Source: Niveispirillum cyanobacteriorum
GTDB taxonomy: Bacteria; Pseudomonadota; Alphaproteobacteria; Azospirillales; Azospirillaceae
Direction of reading: 5' to 3'
DNA length: 64,000 bases
Assembly: GCF_002868735.1 (NCBI RefSeq)
Contig: NZ_CP025614.1
Span: forward strand, 62,001-126,000
The notes below the pieces were generated by a model that worked only from the letters and a program-made list of their open reading frames with translations, was not told the DNA's origin and did not search any database. Shown here piece by piece: positions 17,064 to 25,861 of this stretch; positions within the stretch are counted from its first letter, which is position 1, and every line of letters begins with the position of its first letter. The position numbers and the translations under genes are program-made.

Positions 17064-18710
17064 ATGGCAGTGCGGTTCAGATTCCTGGCTTTAAAGTTGT
17101 TAGCGGTCACAATTCTGGTCATGCCGGCGGTGGCGAAATCCCTGCCGCATCTGGCGCCGCAGGGAACGACGCAACAGCTGATCGTCGATGACCAGCCCTT
17201 CTTGATCATCGGCGGGGAACTGGGTAATTCAACGGCTTCCAGCTTGGATTACCTGCGCCCGCATTGGAAGCTGTTCAACGAATTGAACATGAACACCGTC
17301 CTGGCCCCGGTATCGTGGGAGATGGTGGAGCCGGTGGAGGGCAAGTTTGACTTTGCCATCCTGGACGGATTGATCCGCGACGCGCGGGCTGCCAATCAAC
17401 GGCTGGTGCTGCTTTGGTTCGGGGCGTGGAAGAATTCCATGTCCAGCTATGTGCCAGCCTGGGTGAAGCGCGATCAGGCGCGTTTCCCGCGCGTGGCCCT
17501 GCCGTCAGGCCGAGGCGTGGAAATCCTGACACCGTTCAGCTCTGCCAACCGCAACGCCGACGCCCGCGCCTTTGCCGCCATGATGGCGCACCTGAAGCAG
17601 GTGGATGGCGACAGGCACACCGTGGTCATGGTGCAGGTGGAGAATGAGATCGGGATGTTGCCGCTGGCCCGTGATCATTCTGCACTGGCCAATGCCGCCT
17701 ATGCCGGGCCGGTGCCGGACCGGCTGATGCAGCATCTGGCCGCCAACCGCGATCGCTTAGAACCGGAACTGCGCCGACTGTGGGACATGAACGGGTCGCG
17801 GATGTCCGGCACTTGGGCAGAGGTGTTCGGCACCAGCACCTGGGGCCAGGAGGTTTTCACGGCCTGGTTCTTTGCGGAATATACAGAGGCGGTGACGGCG
17901 GCGGGCAAGGCGCAATACGCCCTGCCCATGTATGTGAACGCCGCCCTGAACCGTCCCGCCAAGGAGCCGGGGGAGTATCCCAGCGGCGGGCCGGTGCCGC
18001 ATCTCCTGGACGTGTGGAAGGTCGGTGCCCCCTCTCTGGACATGCTGTCGCCCGACCTTTATTTCCCGAATTTTCGGGAACTGACCAGCCGGTTTGTGCG
18101 ACCCGACAATGTGCTGTTCATCCCAGAGGCCAACAATGCCGGCCGACCGGAAACGGCGGGTGACGCCTTCCATGCCTTCGGCGCGCTGCAGGCCATCGGG
18201 TTCAGCCCCTTTGCCATTGAAAGCATCACGGGGGCGCAGAAGGAGCAATTGTCCAAGCTGTATGGTCTGCTGCGCCAGTTATCGCCCCTCATCCTGTCGG
18301 CGCGTGGCACCGGGCGGATGGCCGGCTTCCGACCCAATATTCTGTTCGACAACACGGTATTGGAGGCGCCTGAAAGCGTTGTGCTGGGTGATTACAAATT
18401 CACCGTTACCTATGTCGACCCCTGGACCCCCAAGGCCGACCAGAACACCCGTGCCCATGGCGGCATCATTATCCAGGCCGGGCCGGAGGAATTTTATATT
18501 GCCGGGTCCGGCATCACCGTCACCTTCGATACCGCAACGCCGGGCCCCGCCGTCGCCGGGATCGACAGTGCCTGGGAAGGACGGTTCGAGAAGGGAAGCT
18601 GGGTCCCCGGTCGCCTGATGAATGGTGACCAGACACATCAGGGCCGGCACGTCCGCCTGCCGCCCAATGAATATGCTGTGCAGAAGGTGACGCTGTACCG
18701 GTACCAATAG
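17064..18710 (+). CDS. GH35-type glycoside hydrolase with DUF5597 C-terminal domain
   Basis: A 548-residue secreted TIM-barrel hydrolase. The signal peptide is about residues 1-24 (LALKLLAVTILVMPAVA). The GH35 acid/base is in VQVENEIG (Glu about 195) and the nucleophile in FIPEANNAG (Glu about 355). The C-terminal 150 residues (GDYKFTVTYVDPWTPKAD, EFYIAGSGITVTF) form the DUF5597-type beta domain found on such proteins in Caulobacter-like genomes. Activity could be on galactose or xylose side chains. The ATG at 17064 follows AGGGCAGGAAA. A copy of the 14-bp operator lies inside the signal-peptide codons. Confidence 0.8.
   Translation: MAVRFRFLALKLLAVTILVMPAVAKSLPHLAPQGTTQQLIVDDQPFLIIGGELGNSTASSLDYLRPHWKLFNELNMNTVLAPVSWEMVEPVEGKFDFAILDGLIRDARAANQRLVLLWFGAWKNSMSSYVPAWVKRDQARFPRVALPSGRGVEILTPFSSANRNADARAFAAMMAHLKQVDGDRHTVVMVQVENEIGMLPLARDHSALANAAYAGPVPDRLMQHLAANRDRLEPELRRLWDMNGSRMSGTWAEVFGTSTWGQEVFTAWFFAEYTEAVTAAGKAQYALPMYVNAALNRPAKEPGEYPSGGPVPHLLDVWKVGAPSLDMLSPDLYFPNFRELTSRFVRPDNVLFIPEANNAGRPETAGDAFHAFGALQAIGFSPFAIESITGAQKEQLSKLYGLLRQLSPLILSARGTGRMAGFRPNILFDNTVLEAPESVVLGDYKFTVTYVDPWTPKADQNTRAHGGIIIQAGPEEFYIAGSGITVTFDTATPGPAVAGIDSAWEGRFEKGSWVPGRLMNGDQTHQGRHVRLPPNEYAVQKVTLYRYQ
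17098..17111. promoter_or_regulatory. Operator-like site inside the GH35 signal peptide
   Basis: TGTTAGCGGTCACA, matching the operator family in most positions but lying 34 bp inside the reading frame. It could act as a roadblock or be chance. Confidence 0.35.
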
Positions 18711-18746
18711 GCTGACGCCGGTTCCCACCGGCGCTTCATCCTGATA

Positions 18747-18760
18747 TGTTATCGCTAACA
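18747..18760. promoter_or_regulatory. LacI-type operator upstream of the xylanase
   Basis: TGTTATCGCTAACA, a 12/14 palindrome (one central mismatch pair), 27 bp before the xylanase start. The sequence TGATATGTTAT overlapping it may be the -10. Confidence 0.65.
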
Positions 18761-18786
18761 ATAATCAAAGCTCTGGGAGATGCCCC

Positions 18787-19920
18787 ATGAACCCCTGCCT
18801 GTCCCGGCGTCAGGTCCTGATGACCGCCCTGGCCGCGTCCGCCGCGGCCGCGTTGCCTGCCTTCGCCGTCGCCCCCGGCCCTTCGCTCAACGATCTGGCC
18901 GTGGCGACGGGCCGGCGGTTCGGGTCCTGTGTGGGGACGGGGCGGCCCGGTACCTTGACCGGGTCCTTTGCCGATCCCGCCTATCGCGATCTTCTGGTGG
19001 CCGAATGCGGGCTGCTGGTGCCGGAGAATGAGCTGAAATGGGGGGCGCTGCGCCCGGCGGCGGATGTCTTCACCTTTGACCGGGCGGAAAGGTTGCTGGC
19101 CTTTGCCAAGGAAAAGAACCTGGCCTTCCGGGGCCACACCCTGCTCTGGCATCATGTGAAATGGCTGCCCAACTGGCTGAACAGCCATAATTTCGGGCCC
19201 GACCCCGTGAAGGGGGTGGAAAAGATGCTGACCGACCATGTCGCCATGGTGGCCGGGTCCCATAAGGATCGCATCACCTCCTGGGATGTGGTGAACGAGG
19301 CGGTGGATGCCGATACCGGCCTGATGCGCGAAACCGCCTTCACCCGCCATATCCCTGCCGAGAAGGTGCTGGACATCACCTTCCACAAGGCGCGCGAGGT
19401 CCTGCCCAAGGGCCAGCTTGTCTATAATGATTACATGAGCTGGGAGCCGGGCCATGCCAAGCATCGCGACGGAGTGCTGCGCCTGCTGGAAGGGTTCCGC
19501 AAGCGCGGTACACCCGTCGATGCGTTGGGGGTGCAGTCGCACATCATGGTGGTGGATGGCGGCCCCAAATATGAGGAGACGGCTTGGCGTCGGTTCATCG
19601 ACGAGGTGGTGGGCATGGGCTATGACCTGCTGATCACTGAGTTTGATGTGAATGACAAGGGCCTGCCCGCCGACATCGCAGCCCGAGACAAGGGGGTGGC
19701 CGATTATGCCCGCGCCTATCTGGACATGATGCTGTCCTATAAGCAGACGGGCGACGTTCTGGTGTGGGGCATGGTCAATAAATATTCCTGGCTGCAGGGT
19801 TTTACCCCGCGCGCCGACAAGCAGAAGCAGCGCTGCTGTCCCTATGATGATGCGTTCCAGCCGACGCCGCTGCGTGAGGCCATCGCGGCCTCATTGCGGG
19901 GTGCGGTCAAGCACGGGTAA
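18787..19920 (+). CDS. GH10 endo-1,4-beta-xylanase
   Basis: A 377-residue secreted family 10 xylanase that cuts the xylan backbone. The N-terminus has a Tat-like signal (LSRRQVLMTALAASAAAALP). Landmarks are ENELKWGALRP, RGHTLLWHHVKWLPNW, the acid/base Glu 171 in WDVVNEAVD, YNDYMSWEPG, GVQSHIMV and the nucleophile Glu 285 in LLITEFDVND. Length is that of a single-domain GH10 enzyme with no binding module. An operator lies just upstream. Its last 30 bp overlap the end of the convergent LysR gene. Confidence 0.95.
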   Translation: MNPCLSRRQVLMTALAASAAAALPAFAVAPGPSLNDLAVATGRRFGSCVGTGRPGTLTGSFADPAYRDLLVAECGLLVPENELKWGALRPAADVFTFDRAERLLAFAKEKNLAFRGHTLLWHHVKWLPNWLNSHNFGPDPVKGVEKMLTDHVAMVAGSHKDRITSWDVVNEAVDADTGLMRETAFTRHIPAEKVLDITFHKAREVLPKGQLVYNDYMSWEPGHAKHRDGVLRLLEGFRKRGTPVDALGVQSHIMVVDGGPKYEETAWRRFIDEVVGMGYDLLITEFDVNDKGLPADIAARDKGVADYARAYLDMMLSYKQTGDVLVWGMVNKYSWLQGFTPRADKQKQRCCPYDDAFQPTPLREAIAASLRGAVKHG

Positions 19921-20811
19921 CCCCTGGGCGGCGGCCAGCAGCCATTCGCGGAAGGCGACCAGGGGGCCATACCCCTCCCGGTCGGCGGGGTAGACGAGGT
20001 GGTAACCGCCATCGGTTGTCATCTCCCCACCCGGCAGACGCACCAGCTCCCCAGCCGCCAGTTCATCGCGCACCAGGAAATCCGGCACCAAGGCGGCCCC
20101 CAGCCCCGCCACGGCGGCGCGGATGACCAGCAGGAACTGTTCAAACACCAGCAAGGGCTGATCACCTGTGCGGCGGACACCGTGTGACGCGAACCAGCGG
20201 TCCCAACCATCGGGCCGCGTTTCCTGTTGCAACAGCGGTAATGCCGCGACATCCGCCGGGCCCGCCAGGGTACGCCCGCGCAACAGGGCCGGCGACGCGA
20301 CCGCCAGCAGCACCTCTCCCATGAACCGATGACCGATCAGGCCGGGTGCTGTCGGCGGGGCGGCCATGATGGCGGCATCAATACCTTCGGCGCGCGGATC
20401 GAAGGGGCGGACGCGGGTGGAGAAATTGATGGTCACATCCCGGTGCCGGGCAAAGAAATCGCCCATGCGCGGGATCAGCCAGCGCGCCCCGAAAGTGGGC
20501 AGGATAGCCAGGTCCAGGGTGCCGCCATCCCCGTCAAAGGCAATGGTGCGCGCCGCCGCATGGCCCAGCCGGCCCAGGATGTCGCGCGCCTGATCGGCGA
20601 AATAGCGCCCGGCCGGCGTCAGCACCACGCGCTGCCGCACCCGTGTGAACAGGGCGACGCCCAGCATCGCCTCCAACTGCGCTACCTGCCGGCTGACGGC
20701 ACCCTGGGTCTGGTTCAGTTCCTGCGCTGCTGCCGTGAACCCGCCGAGGCGGGATGCAGCCTCAAACGCGATCAGGGCGGCGGTGCTGGGGATCAGGCGG
20801 CGGGCATACAT
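19891..20811 (-). CDS. LysR-family regulator, GcvA/GcdR-like
   Basis: A 306-residue LysR protein: helix-turn-helix FEAASRLGGFTAAAQELNQ with QGAVSRQVAQLEAMLG, followed by the substrate-binding domain (LDLAILPTFGARWLIPRM, GLGAALVPDFLV). It is divergent from glutaryl-CoA dehydrogenase with 169 bp between start codons. In Pseudomonas a LysR protein (GcdR) next to the same genes controls glutarate use, so that is the likely role. The two 3' ends with the xylanase overlap by 30 bp (convergent), which may cause interference but is otherwise unremarkable. Confidence 0.85.
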   Translation of the reverse strand: MYARRLIPSTAALIAFEAASRLGGFTAAAQELNQTQGAVSRQVAQLEAMLGVALFTRVRQRVVLTPAGRYFADQARDILGRLGHAAARTIAFDGDGGTLDLAILPTFGARWLIPRMGDFFARHRDVTINFSTRVRPFDPRAEGIDAAIMAAPPTAPGLIGHRFMGEVLLAVASPALLRGRTLAGPADVAALPLLQQETRPDGWDRWFASHGVRRTGDQPLLVFEQFLLVIRAAVAGLGAALVPDFLVRDELAAGELVRLPGGEMTTDGGYHLVYPADREGYGPLVAFREWLLAAAQGLPVLDRTPQ

Positions 20812-20980
20812 GGGCGGTGTCGGTCATGCGTCATTCTATGGATATCCTGCCTGTTTCGCGTCTATATCGCCATAGTTGATGATGATTACTCATGAAGTTG
20901 GTGATGAAACATGGTTTGCGCCGCGCACCCTTCCGGCGTATCGCTGTTCTCCTCCGACCTTTCGACAATGGGGTTCCGCC

Positions 20981-22168
20981 ATGGCTGGCACGGCCGCGTT
21001 CCAATGGGATGACGCTTTCCTTCTGAATGATCAGTTGACGGAAGAGGAGCGGATGATCCGGGACAGCGCCCATGCCTATGCCCAGGGAAAGCTGCAACCC
21101 CGCGTGCGTCAGGCGTTTGAGAAAGAACAGACCGACCCCGCCATCTTCAGGGAGATGGGGGATATGGGCCTGCTGGGTGTCACGGTCTCGCCCGAGTATG
21201 GCGGGGCCGGCGTCGGCTATGTCGCCTATGGCCTGGTCGCGCGCGAGGTGGAGCGGGTAGATAGCGGCTATCGCTCCATGATGAGCGTGCAGTCGTCGCT
21301 GGTCATGTACCCGATTGAGGCCTATGGCAGCGAGGCGCAGAAGCGCAAGTACCTGCCCAAGCTGGCGTCGGGCGAATGGATCGGCTGTTTCGGCCTGACC
21401 GAACCCGATGCCGGGTCCGACCCTGCCGGCATGCGCACGCGGGCTGAAAAGGTGGCTGATGGTTACCGCCTGACCGGGTCCAAGATGTGGATCACCAATT
21501 CGCCCTTCGCCGATGTCTTCGTCGTGTGGGCCAAGTCGGATGCCCATGACGGGGCCATCCGGGGCTTCATCCTTGAAAAGGGCATGAAGGGCCTGTCGGC
21601 GCCGAAGATTGAGGGCAAGCTGTCCCTGCGCGCCTCTGTCACGGGCGAGATCGTGATGGATGGTGTGGTGGTGCCGGAGGATGCCATCCTGCCCAATGTG
21701 TCGGGCCTGAAGGGTCCGTTCGGCTGTCTGAACCGCGCCCGCTACGGCATTTCCTGGGGTGCCATGGGGGCGGCGGAGGCCTGCTTTCATGCCGCCCGCA
21801 CCTATACGCTGGATCGCAAGCAGTTCGGCAAGCCCCTGGCCGCCACACAGTTGGTGCAGAAGAAGCTGGCCGACATGCTGACCGACATCACGCTGGGCCT
21901 GCAGGGTTCGCTCCGCCTTGGCCGTCTTTTCGAAGCCGGACAGATGGCACCGGAAATGATTTCGATCATGAAACGAAACAATTGCGGCAAGGCTTTGGAC
22001 ATTGCGCGTCAGGCCCGCGACATGCATGGCGGCAATGGCATCTCCGGCGAGTTTGACGTGATCCGCCACATGGTGAACCTGGAAACCGTCAATACCTATG
22101 AGGGCACGCACGACGTCCACGCCCTGATCCTGGGCCGCGCGATCACGGGCATTCAGGCGTTTTTTTAA
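20981..22168 (+). CDS. gcdH: Glutaryl-CoA dehydrogenase
   Basis: A 395-residue acyl-CoA dehydrogenase of the GcdH group, which oxidises and decarboxylates glutaryl-CoA to crotonyl-CoA (lysine and aromatic catabolism). Typical sequence includes [17 protein letters not shown], the family block [49 protein letters not shown] and the catalytic Glu in [12 protein letters not shown] start at ATG 20981 ([11 protein letters not shown]); an in-frame extension back to 20876 overlaps the promoter region. Its ribosome site is weak. The downstream CoA-transferase lies in the same direction, separated by two hairpins. Confidence 0.9.
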   Translation: MAGTAAFQWDDAFLLNDQLTEEERMIRDSAHAYAQGKLQPRVRQAFEKEQTDPAIFREMGDMGLLGVTVSPEYGGAGVGYVAYGLVAREVERVDSGYRSMMSVQSSLVMYPIEAYGSEAQKRKYLPKLASGEWIGCFGLTEPDAGSDPAGMRTRAEKVADGYRLTGSKMWITNSPFADVFVVWAKSDAHDGAIRGFILEKGMKGLSAPKIEGKLSLRASVTGEIVMDGVVVPEDAILPNVSGLKGPFGCLNRARYGISWGAMGAAEACFHAARTYTLDRKQFGKPLAATQLVQKKLADMLTDITLGLQGSLRLGRLFEAGQMAPEMISIMKRNNCGKALDIARQARDMHGGNGISGEFDVIRHMVNLETVNTYEGTHDVHALILGRAITGIQAFF

Positions 22169-22214
22169 TCGTCCCCTCAGGCGCCGGGCGGGTGCATCCG
22201 CGCCCTTGGCTTAC

Positions 22215-22249
22215 GCGACCACGCGGTCGCGGGCCGGCGGTCGCCGGCC
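22215..22249 (+). other. Two adjacent hairpins between gcdH and the CoA-transferase
   Basis: GCGACC-ACGC-GGTCGC (22215-22230), then GGCCGGC-GGTC-GCCGGCC (22232-22249). There is no T tail, so attenuation or mRNA processing is more likely than full termination. Confidence 0.45.
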
Positions 22250-22275
22250 TGGGTGTCAATTCTGGAGCCTTGATC

Positions 22276-23478
22276 ATGCCTGCCGCCCTTGACGGTATAC
22301 GCGTCCTTGACCTGTCCCGCATCCTGGCCGGCCCCTGGGCCACGCAGATGTTGGGTGATTTCGGGGCCGAAATCATCAAGGTGGAACGACCGGGGGAGGG
22401 GGATGACACCCGCCGTTGGGGCCCCCCCTTCGTGGACGGTCCCGACAGCCCGTCCGCCTATTTCCTGACCGCCAACCGCAACAAGCGCTCCATCGCGGTG
22501 GATTTCACGACGCCGGACGGACAGGCGATCATCCGCGATCTGGCCCGCACTGCCGATGTGGTGGTGGAGAATTACAAGGTCGGGGGGCTGGCCAAGTACG
22601 GGCTGGATTATGACAGCCTGTCGGCCATCAACCCCCGCCTGATCTATTGCTCCATCACCGGGTTCGGGCAGGACGGGCCCTATGCGCAGCGTTTGGGCTA
22701 TGATTTCCTGATCCAGGGGATGAGCGGTTTGATGAGTGTTACGGGCAGTCCCGATGGCGGCCCGGCCAAGGCCGGGGTGGCGCTGGCCGATATCATCACG
22801 GGTCTTTATGCCGGCAACGCCATCCTGGCCGCCTTGCATCATCGTGAGCGCACAGGCCAGGGGCAGCGGATCGATGTGGCGCTGCTGGATTGCATGCTGG
22901 CCGCCATGGCCAATCAGGCGCTGAATGTGCTGGTGTCGGGTCGCGATCCACGGCGGATGGGCAATGGCCATCCCTCCATCGTGCCCTATGACACGTTCGC
23001 GGTCGCCGATGGTCATATCAATCTGGCTGTCGGCAATGACCGGCAGTTTCAGCGCCTGTGTGAGGTGCTGGGCGTGGCTGAACTGGGCACAGATGACCGG
23101 TTTGCAACCAATCGCGCCCGTGTCGCCAACCGCGTGGAACTGACAGCGCTGCTGACCGCCCGCCTGATGACACGACCGGGGGCGGAATGGCTGGACGCGC
23201 TGGAGGCAGCCGATGTGCCCGCCGGTCCCATCAACAGCCTGTCCGCCGCCTTTGCCGACCCGCAGGTGCGCCATCGCGGCATGGCCCTGGCCATGGATCA
23301 CCCCAATGTGGGTCCCGTGCCCGGTGTCGCCAGCCCCGTGAAGTTCGGCGCGTCGCCTGTGGTGGACAGTCAGGTTCCCCCTGACCTGGGTGCCGATACT
23401 GACCGGGTCCTGTCGGGTCTGCTGGGGATGGAGGCGGGGCGGATCGCCCTTTTGCGCGCCGCTGGCGTCGTTGGATAA
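22276..23478 (+). CDS. Class III CoA-transferase (CaiB/BaiF), probably glutarate CoA-transferase
   Basis: A 400-residue family III CoA-transferase. The N-terminus GIRVLDLSRILAGPWATQML and GDFGAEIIKVERPGEGDDTR are typical; the catalytic Asp lies around GYDFLIQGMSGLMSVTGSPD-GPAKAGVALAD. Next to gcdH such genes (gcdG) transfer CoA from succinyl-CoA to glutarate, giving the GcdH substrate. The ATG at 22276 follows TGGAG. The functional pair gcdH-gcdG with a LysR regulator fits a glutarate operon, independent of the xylan locus. Confidence 0.85.
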   Translation: MPAALDGIRVLDLSRILAGPWATQMLGDFGAEIIKVERPGEGDDTRRWGPPFVDGPDSPSAYFLTANRNKRSIAVDFTTPDGQAIIRDLARTADVVVENYKVGGLAKYGLDYDSLSAINPRLIYCSITGFGQDGPYAQRLGYDFLIQGMSGLMSVTGSPDGGPAKAGVALADIITGLYAGNAILAALHHRERTGQGQRIDVALLDCMLAAMANQALNVLVSGRDPRRMGNGHPSIVPYDTFAVADGHINLAVGNDRQFQRLCEVLGVAELGTDDRFATNRARVANRVELTALLTARLMTRPGAEWLDALEAADVPAGPINSLSAAFADPQVRHRGMALAMDHPNVGPVPGVASPVKFGASPVVDSQVPPDLGADTDRVLSGLLGMEAGRIALLRAAGVVG

Positions 23479-23564
23479 GTCATAGGACTTGCTGGTCTCA
23501 ACAGTCGGAAAATGCTACCCGTAATGGCTGATGACTTCCTGTCGGCAGCAACAAAAGGGTGAGC

Positions 23565-24350
23565 ATGACCGATATTGTCCCCCCGGATAACGGCTTGGCG
23601 TCGGCATTGCCGACTGTGCCCGTGTTCAAGACCGATCTGTTCATACCCCGCTATACGCTGACCGGCCAGGGGCTCTGGCGGCTGAGAAGCGCACCGTTCA
23701 GCCTTAGTACGGGTTATTGGAGTCCCACCATGCTGGTGGAGAACCTGATCGGCCTCATCCGTAACGGTGATACCTGGATGTCCACGGCCCCGTTGGAGCT
23801 GGAAAGCCAGGAACTGGGCATTCGCCACGCTGCGGGTCATGTTCTGATCTATGGCATGGGCATGGGCTGGTGTGCCATCAACTGTGCCCTGATGCCGGCG
23901 GTCACCCGGGTGACGGTTGTCGAACTGGACCCCGATATCCTGGCATTGCACCGCGAACTGAACCTTGTGGCACAGATACCGGAGGAGGCGCAGGCCAAGC
24001 TGCGTGTGGTGCAGGGTGATGCTTATGAATATGTTCCTGATGCGCCGGTGGATCTGCTGATGCCCGACATCTGGCTGCCGCTGATGAATGACGGCCGGGT
24101 TGAGGAAGTGCAGCGCATGCAGGCCAAGGTCGGTGCCGCCAGGGTCTATTTCTGGGGACAGGAGCTGGAACTGGCCCGCCACGCCGTGGCGGCTGGGCGC
24201 GAGATGGATACCGACGGCATTGCGGCAACGACAGTTGAATTTGGTTTGCCCCTGTTGGGGCCCGACCTATCCGACTATGCCGACAAGGTGCGCAAAGCAT
24301 CGGTGCATGTGCGTGATCGCTGGCTGCCGGGCAGGGTTTCTCCGGTATAA
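23565..24350 (+). CDS. Spermidine-synthase-like SAM-fold protein, unknown function
   Basis: 261 residues (263 if the GTG at 23559 is used). The core looks like a Rossmann methyltransferase/spermidine synthase: glycine motif HVLIYGMGMGWCAINCA, acidic strand end TVVELDPDILALHRELN, then VVQGDAYEYVPDAPVDLLMPDIW. The usual spermidine synthase catalytic Asp motif is not obvious, since the DxxxxDxxDP pattern is absent. N-terminal VPVFKTDLFIPRYTLTGQGLW is not recognised. It is followed by a small unknown protein in the same direction. I cannot name a substrate; a methyl- or aminopropyl-transferase-like activity or a non-enzymatic derivative is possible. Confidence 0.6.
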   Translation: MTDIVPPDNGLASALPTVPVFKTDLFIPRYTLTGQGLWRLRSAPFSLSTGYWSPTMLVENLIGLIRNGDTWMSTAPLELESQELGIRHAAGHVLIYGMGMGWCAINCALMPAVTRVTVVELDPDILALHRELNLVAQIPEEAQAKLRVVQGDAYEYVPDAPVDLLMPDIWLPLMNDGRVEEVQRMQAKVGAARVYFWGQELELARHAVAAGREMDTDGIAATTVEFGLPLLGPDLSDYADKVRKASVHVRDRWLPGRVSPV

Positions 24351-24431
24351 AGGCATAATATCCTATAATTGTTGACAAAGGACAAAAGTCACGCAATCCT
24401 ATGATTATTGATGCTTTTCATGGGGTTTGCG

Positions 24432-24752
24432 ATGAATACGTTCCTTCTGGGGCAGGATGGCAATGGATGCGAAACGGATATCGTGCCCATTCCAACCTAC
24501 GCGGTTGTGTTGTCGTTGGTGGGGGGGACGCCACGGTCCGTGGCTGTACCGGCGGAAGCAAAGGTTGCCCTGTTTTCCGCCACTGGAAATTTCTGGCTGA
24601 AGGCAGGCGCTGCACCGGCCCTTCCCACGGGTGATATCCTGGATGGATCGGCGCCGGAATTGAACCCCGCCGGCCGTCTGGTCAGCGGGGTGACGAGCAT
24701 CGGGCTGGTGGCACCGACGGCCTGCACCGTCTCCATCGGCTTCTACGGATGA
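24432..24752 (+). CDS. Small uncharacterised protein with virion-protein-like pattern
   Basis: 106 residues starting MNTFLLGQDGNGCETDIVP. No signal peptide or membrane segment is apparent. The central and C-terminal pattern FWLKAGAAPALPTGD and SIGLVAPTACTVSIGFYG resembles small beta-rich proteins encoded by phages or found in prophage remnants, but no other phage genes are nearby. It lies 81 bp after the SAM-fold gene in the same direction and is convergent with the asparaginase. Function unknown. Confidence 0.5.
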   Translation: MNTFLLGQDGNGCETDIVPIPTYAVVLSLVGGTPRSVAVPAEAKVALFSATGNFWLKAGAAPALPTGDILDGSAPELNPAGRLVSGVTSIGLVAPTACTVSIGFYG

Positions 24753-24787
24753 CGTCACTCCCGCGGTGAAGCGGAGCGCGGCTTGGC

Positions 24788-25777
24788 TTATACCAAGCCC
24801 ATCCCCGCCCATCCCGTCATCTGTGTCCTGACATCCAGTCCGGCAGCCAGCAGCACCGTCAGCAACAGACGGGCCTTGCGCCCATCCAGGCTGCCGGCAT
24901 CGATCAGGCCGTTGGCGATCAGCCAGGCTGCCGTGCCCTCGCCCTGATAGGTGCCATGGCCGTCCGTATCGCCCTGCGGACAGCGGCTGACCAGCAGCAC
25001 GGGCTTGGTGGCGGCGATGGCGGCCAGGGGTGCGGCCAGGGTCTGGGGTACATGGCCGGACCCCATGGCTTCCACCACCAGCCCGGCCCAGGCGTCGTCG
25101 GCATAGGGCAGCACGGAAAGCGGATCGGCATCCATGGCAACCGTCAGCAGGCCGACGCGCGCCGCCGCCTGGTCCACCGGCCAGACATAGGGGCCGGGGG
25201 CGGGCAGTGGCGTCATGGCCAGACGCACGCGGCCCGTGATGATGCTGCCGACGGGGCCCCAGCCGGGGCTGCCGAAGGCAGCGATGCGACCGCTATCCAT
25301 TTTGCGCACCAGTCGGGCATCGTGCAGTTCACCCGCGATAGCGACAAGCACGCCGGGACGTTTACCCGCCAGATCGCGGGCGGCAATCAAGGCATCGCGC
25401 AGATTGCCCGGCCCTTCCGCGCCGGGCGCATCGGCGGTGCGCATTGATCCGGTCATGATGATCGTCGCACCCGCCGGGGCCAGCAGCGACAGAAGGAAGG
25501 AGGTCTCCTCCATCGTGTCGGTCCCCTGCGCCACCACAAAGGCACGTACCCCCTCGGCATGCCGGGCCTTGATATCGGCGGCCAGCAGGCGGATATCGTC
25601 CAGGCGCAGGTTTTGGCTGCCCACGCTCATCAGCGGGCGCACCGTCACCGGTCCGCCCATGCTGATGCCGGCTGCACGCAGCAGGGCCGTACTGTCGGCG
25701 GCGTCTGACTTGCCCGCCAGCGCCAAGATGGTGCCGCCCAGCAGATAGAGGAAGGTTGTATCGGAAAGCCCGGCCAT
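24788..25777 (-). CDS. L-asparaginase (asparaginase/glutaminase family)
   Basis: About 329 residues. Both catalytic Thr motifs are visible: FLYLLGGTILAL (Thr near residue 16) and FVVAQGTDTMEETSF, plus the IIMTGSMR block. It hydrolyses asparagine to aspartate and ammonia. No clear signal peptide, so probably cytoplasmic. The start could be ATG 25777 (MAGLSDTT) or ATG 25810 (MALFVLL); neither has a strong RBS, and I prefer the shorter because it places the Thr as in the family. It lies 85 bp after the diguanylate cyclase gene on the same strand and might be its distal operon partner. Confidence 0.82.
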   Translation of the reverse strand: MAGLSDTTFLYLLGGTILALAGKSDAADSTALLRAAGISMGGPVTVRPLMSVGSQNLRLDDIRLLAADIKARHAEGVRAFVVAQGTDTMEETSFLLSLLAPAGATIIMTGSMRTADAPGAEGPGNLRDALIAARDLAGKRPGVLVAIAGELHDARLVRKMDSGRIAAFGSPGWGPVGSIITGRVRLAMTPLPAPGPYVWPVDQAAARVGLLTVAMDADPLSVLPYADDAWAGLVVEAMGSGHVPQTLAAPLAAIAATKPVLLVSRCPQGDTDGHGTYQGEGTAAWLIANGLIDAGSLDGRKARLLLTVLLAAGLDVRTQMTGWAGMGLV

Positions 25778-25861
25778 GGTCGCACCCGTCAACAGAACGA
25801 ATAGCGCCATATGGCGCGGGACGGGGCGCGACGCCAATGCCGATTTGACGACCCCGTCCCG

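Noticed and set aside
24432-24752. Prophage remnant around the small beta protein
   Set aside because: Only one protein has a virion-like look; no integrase, portal, capsid or att sites nearby.
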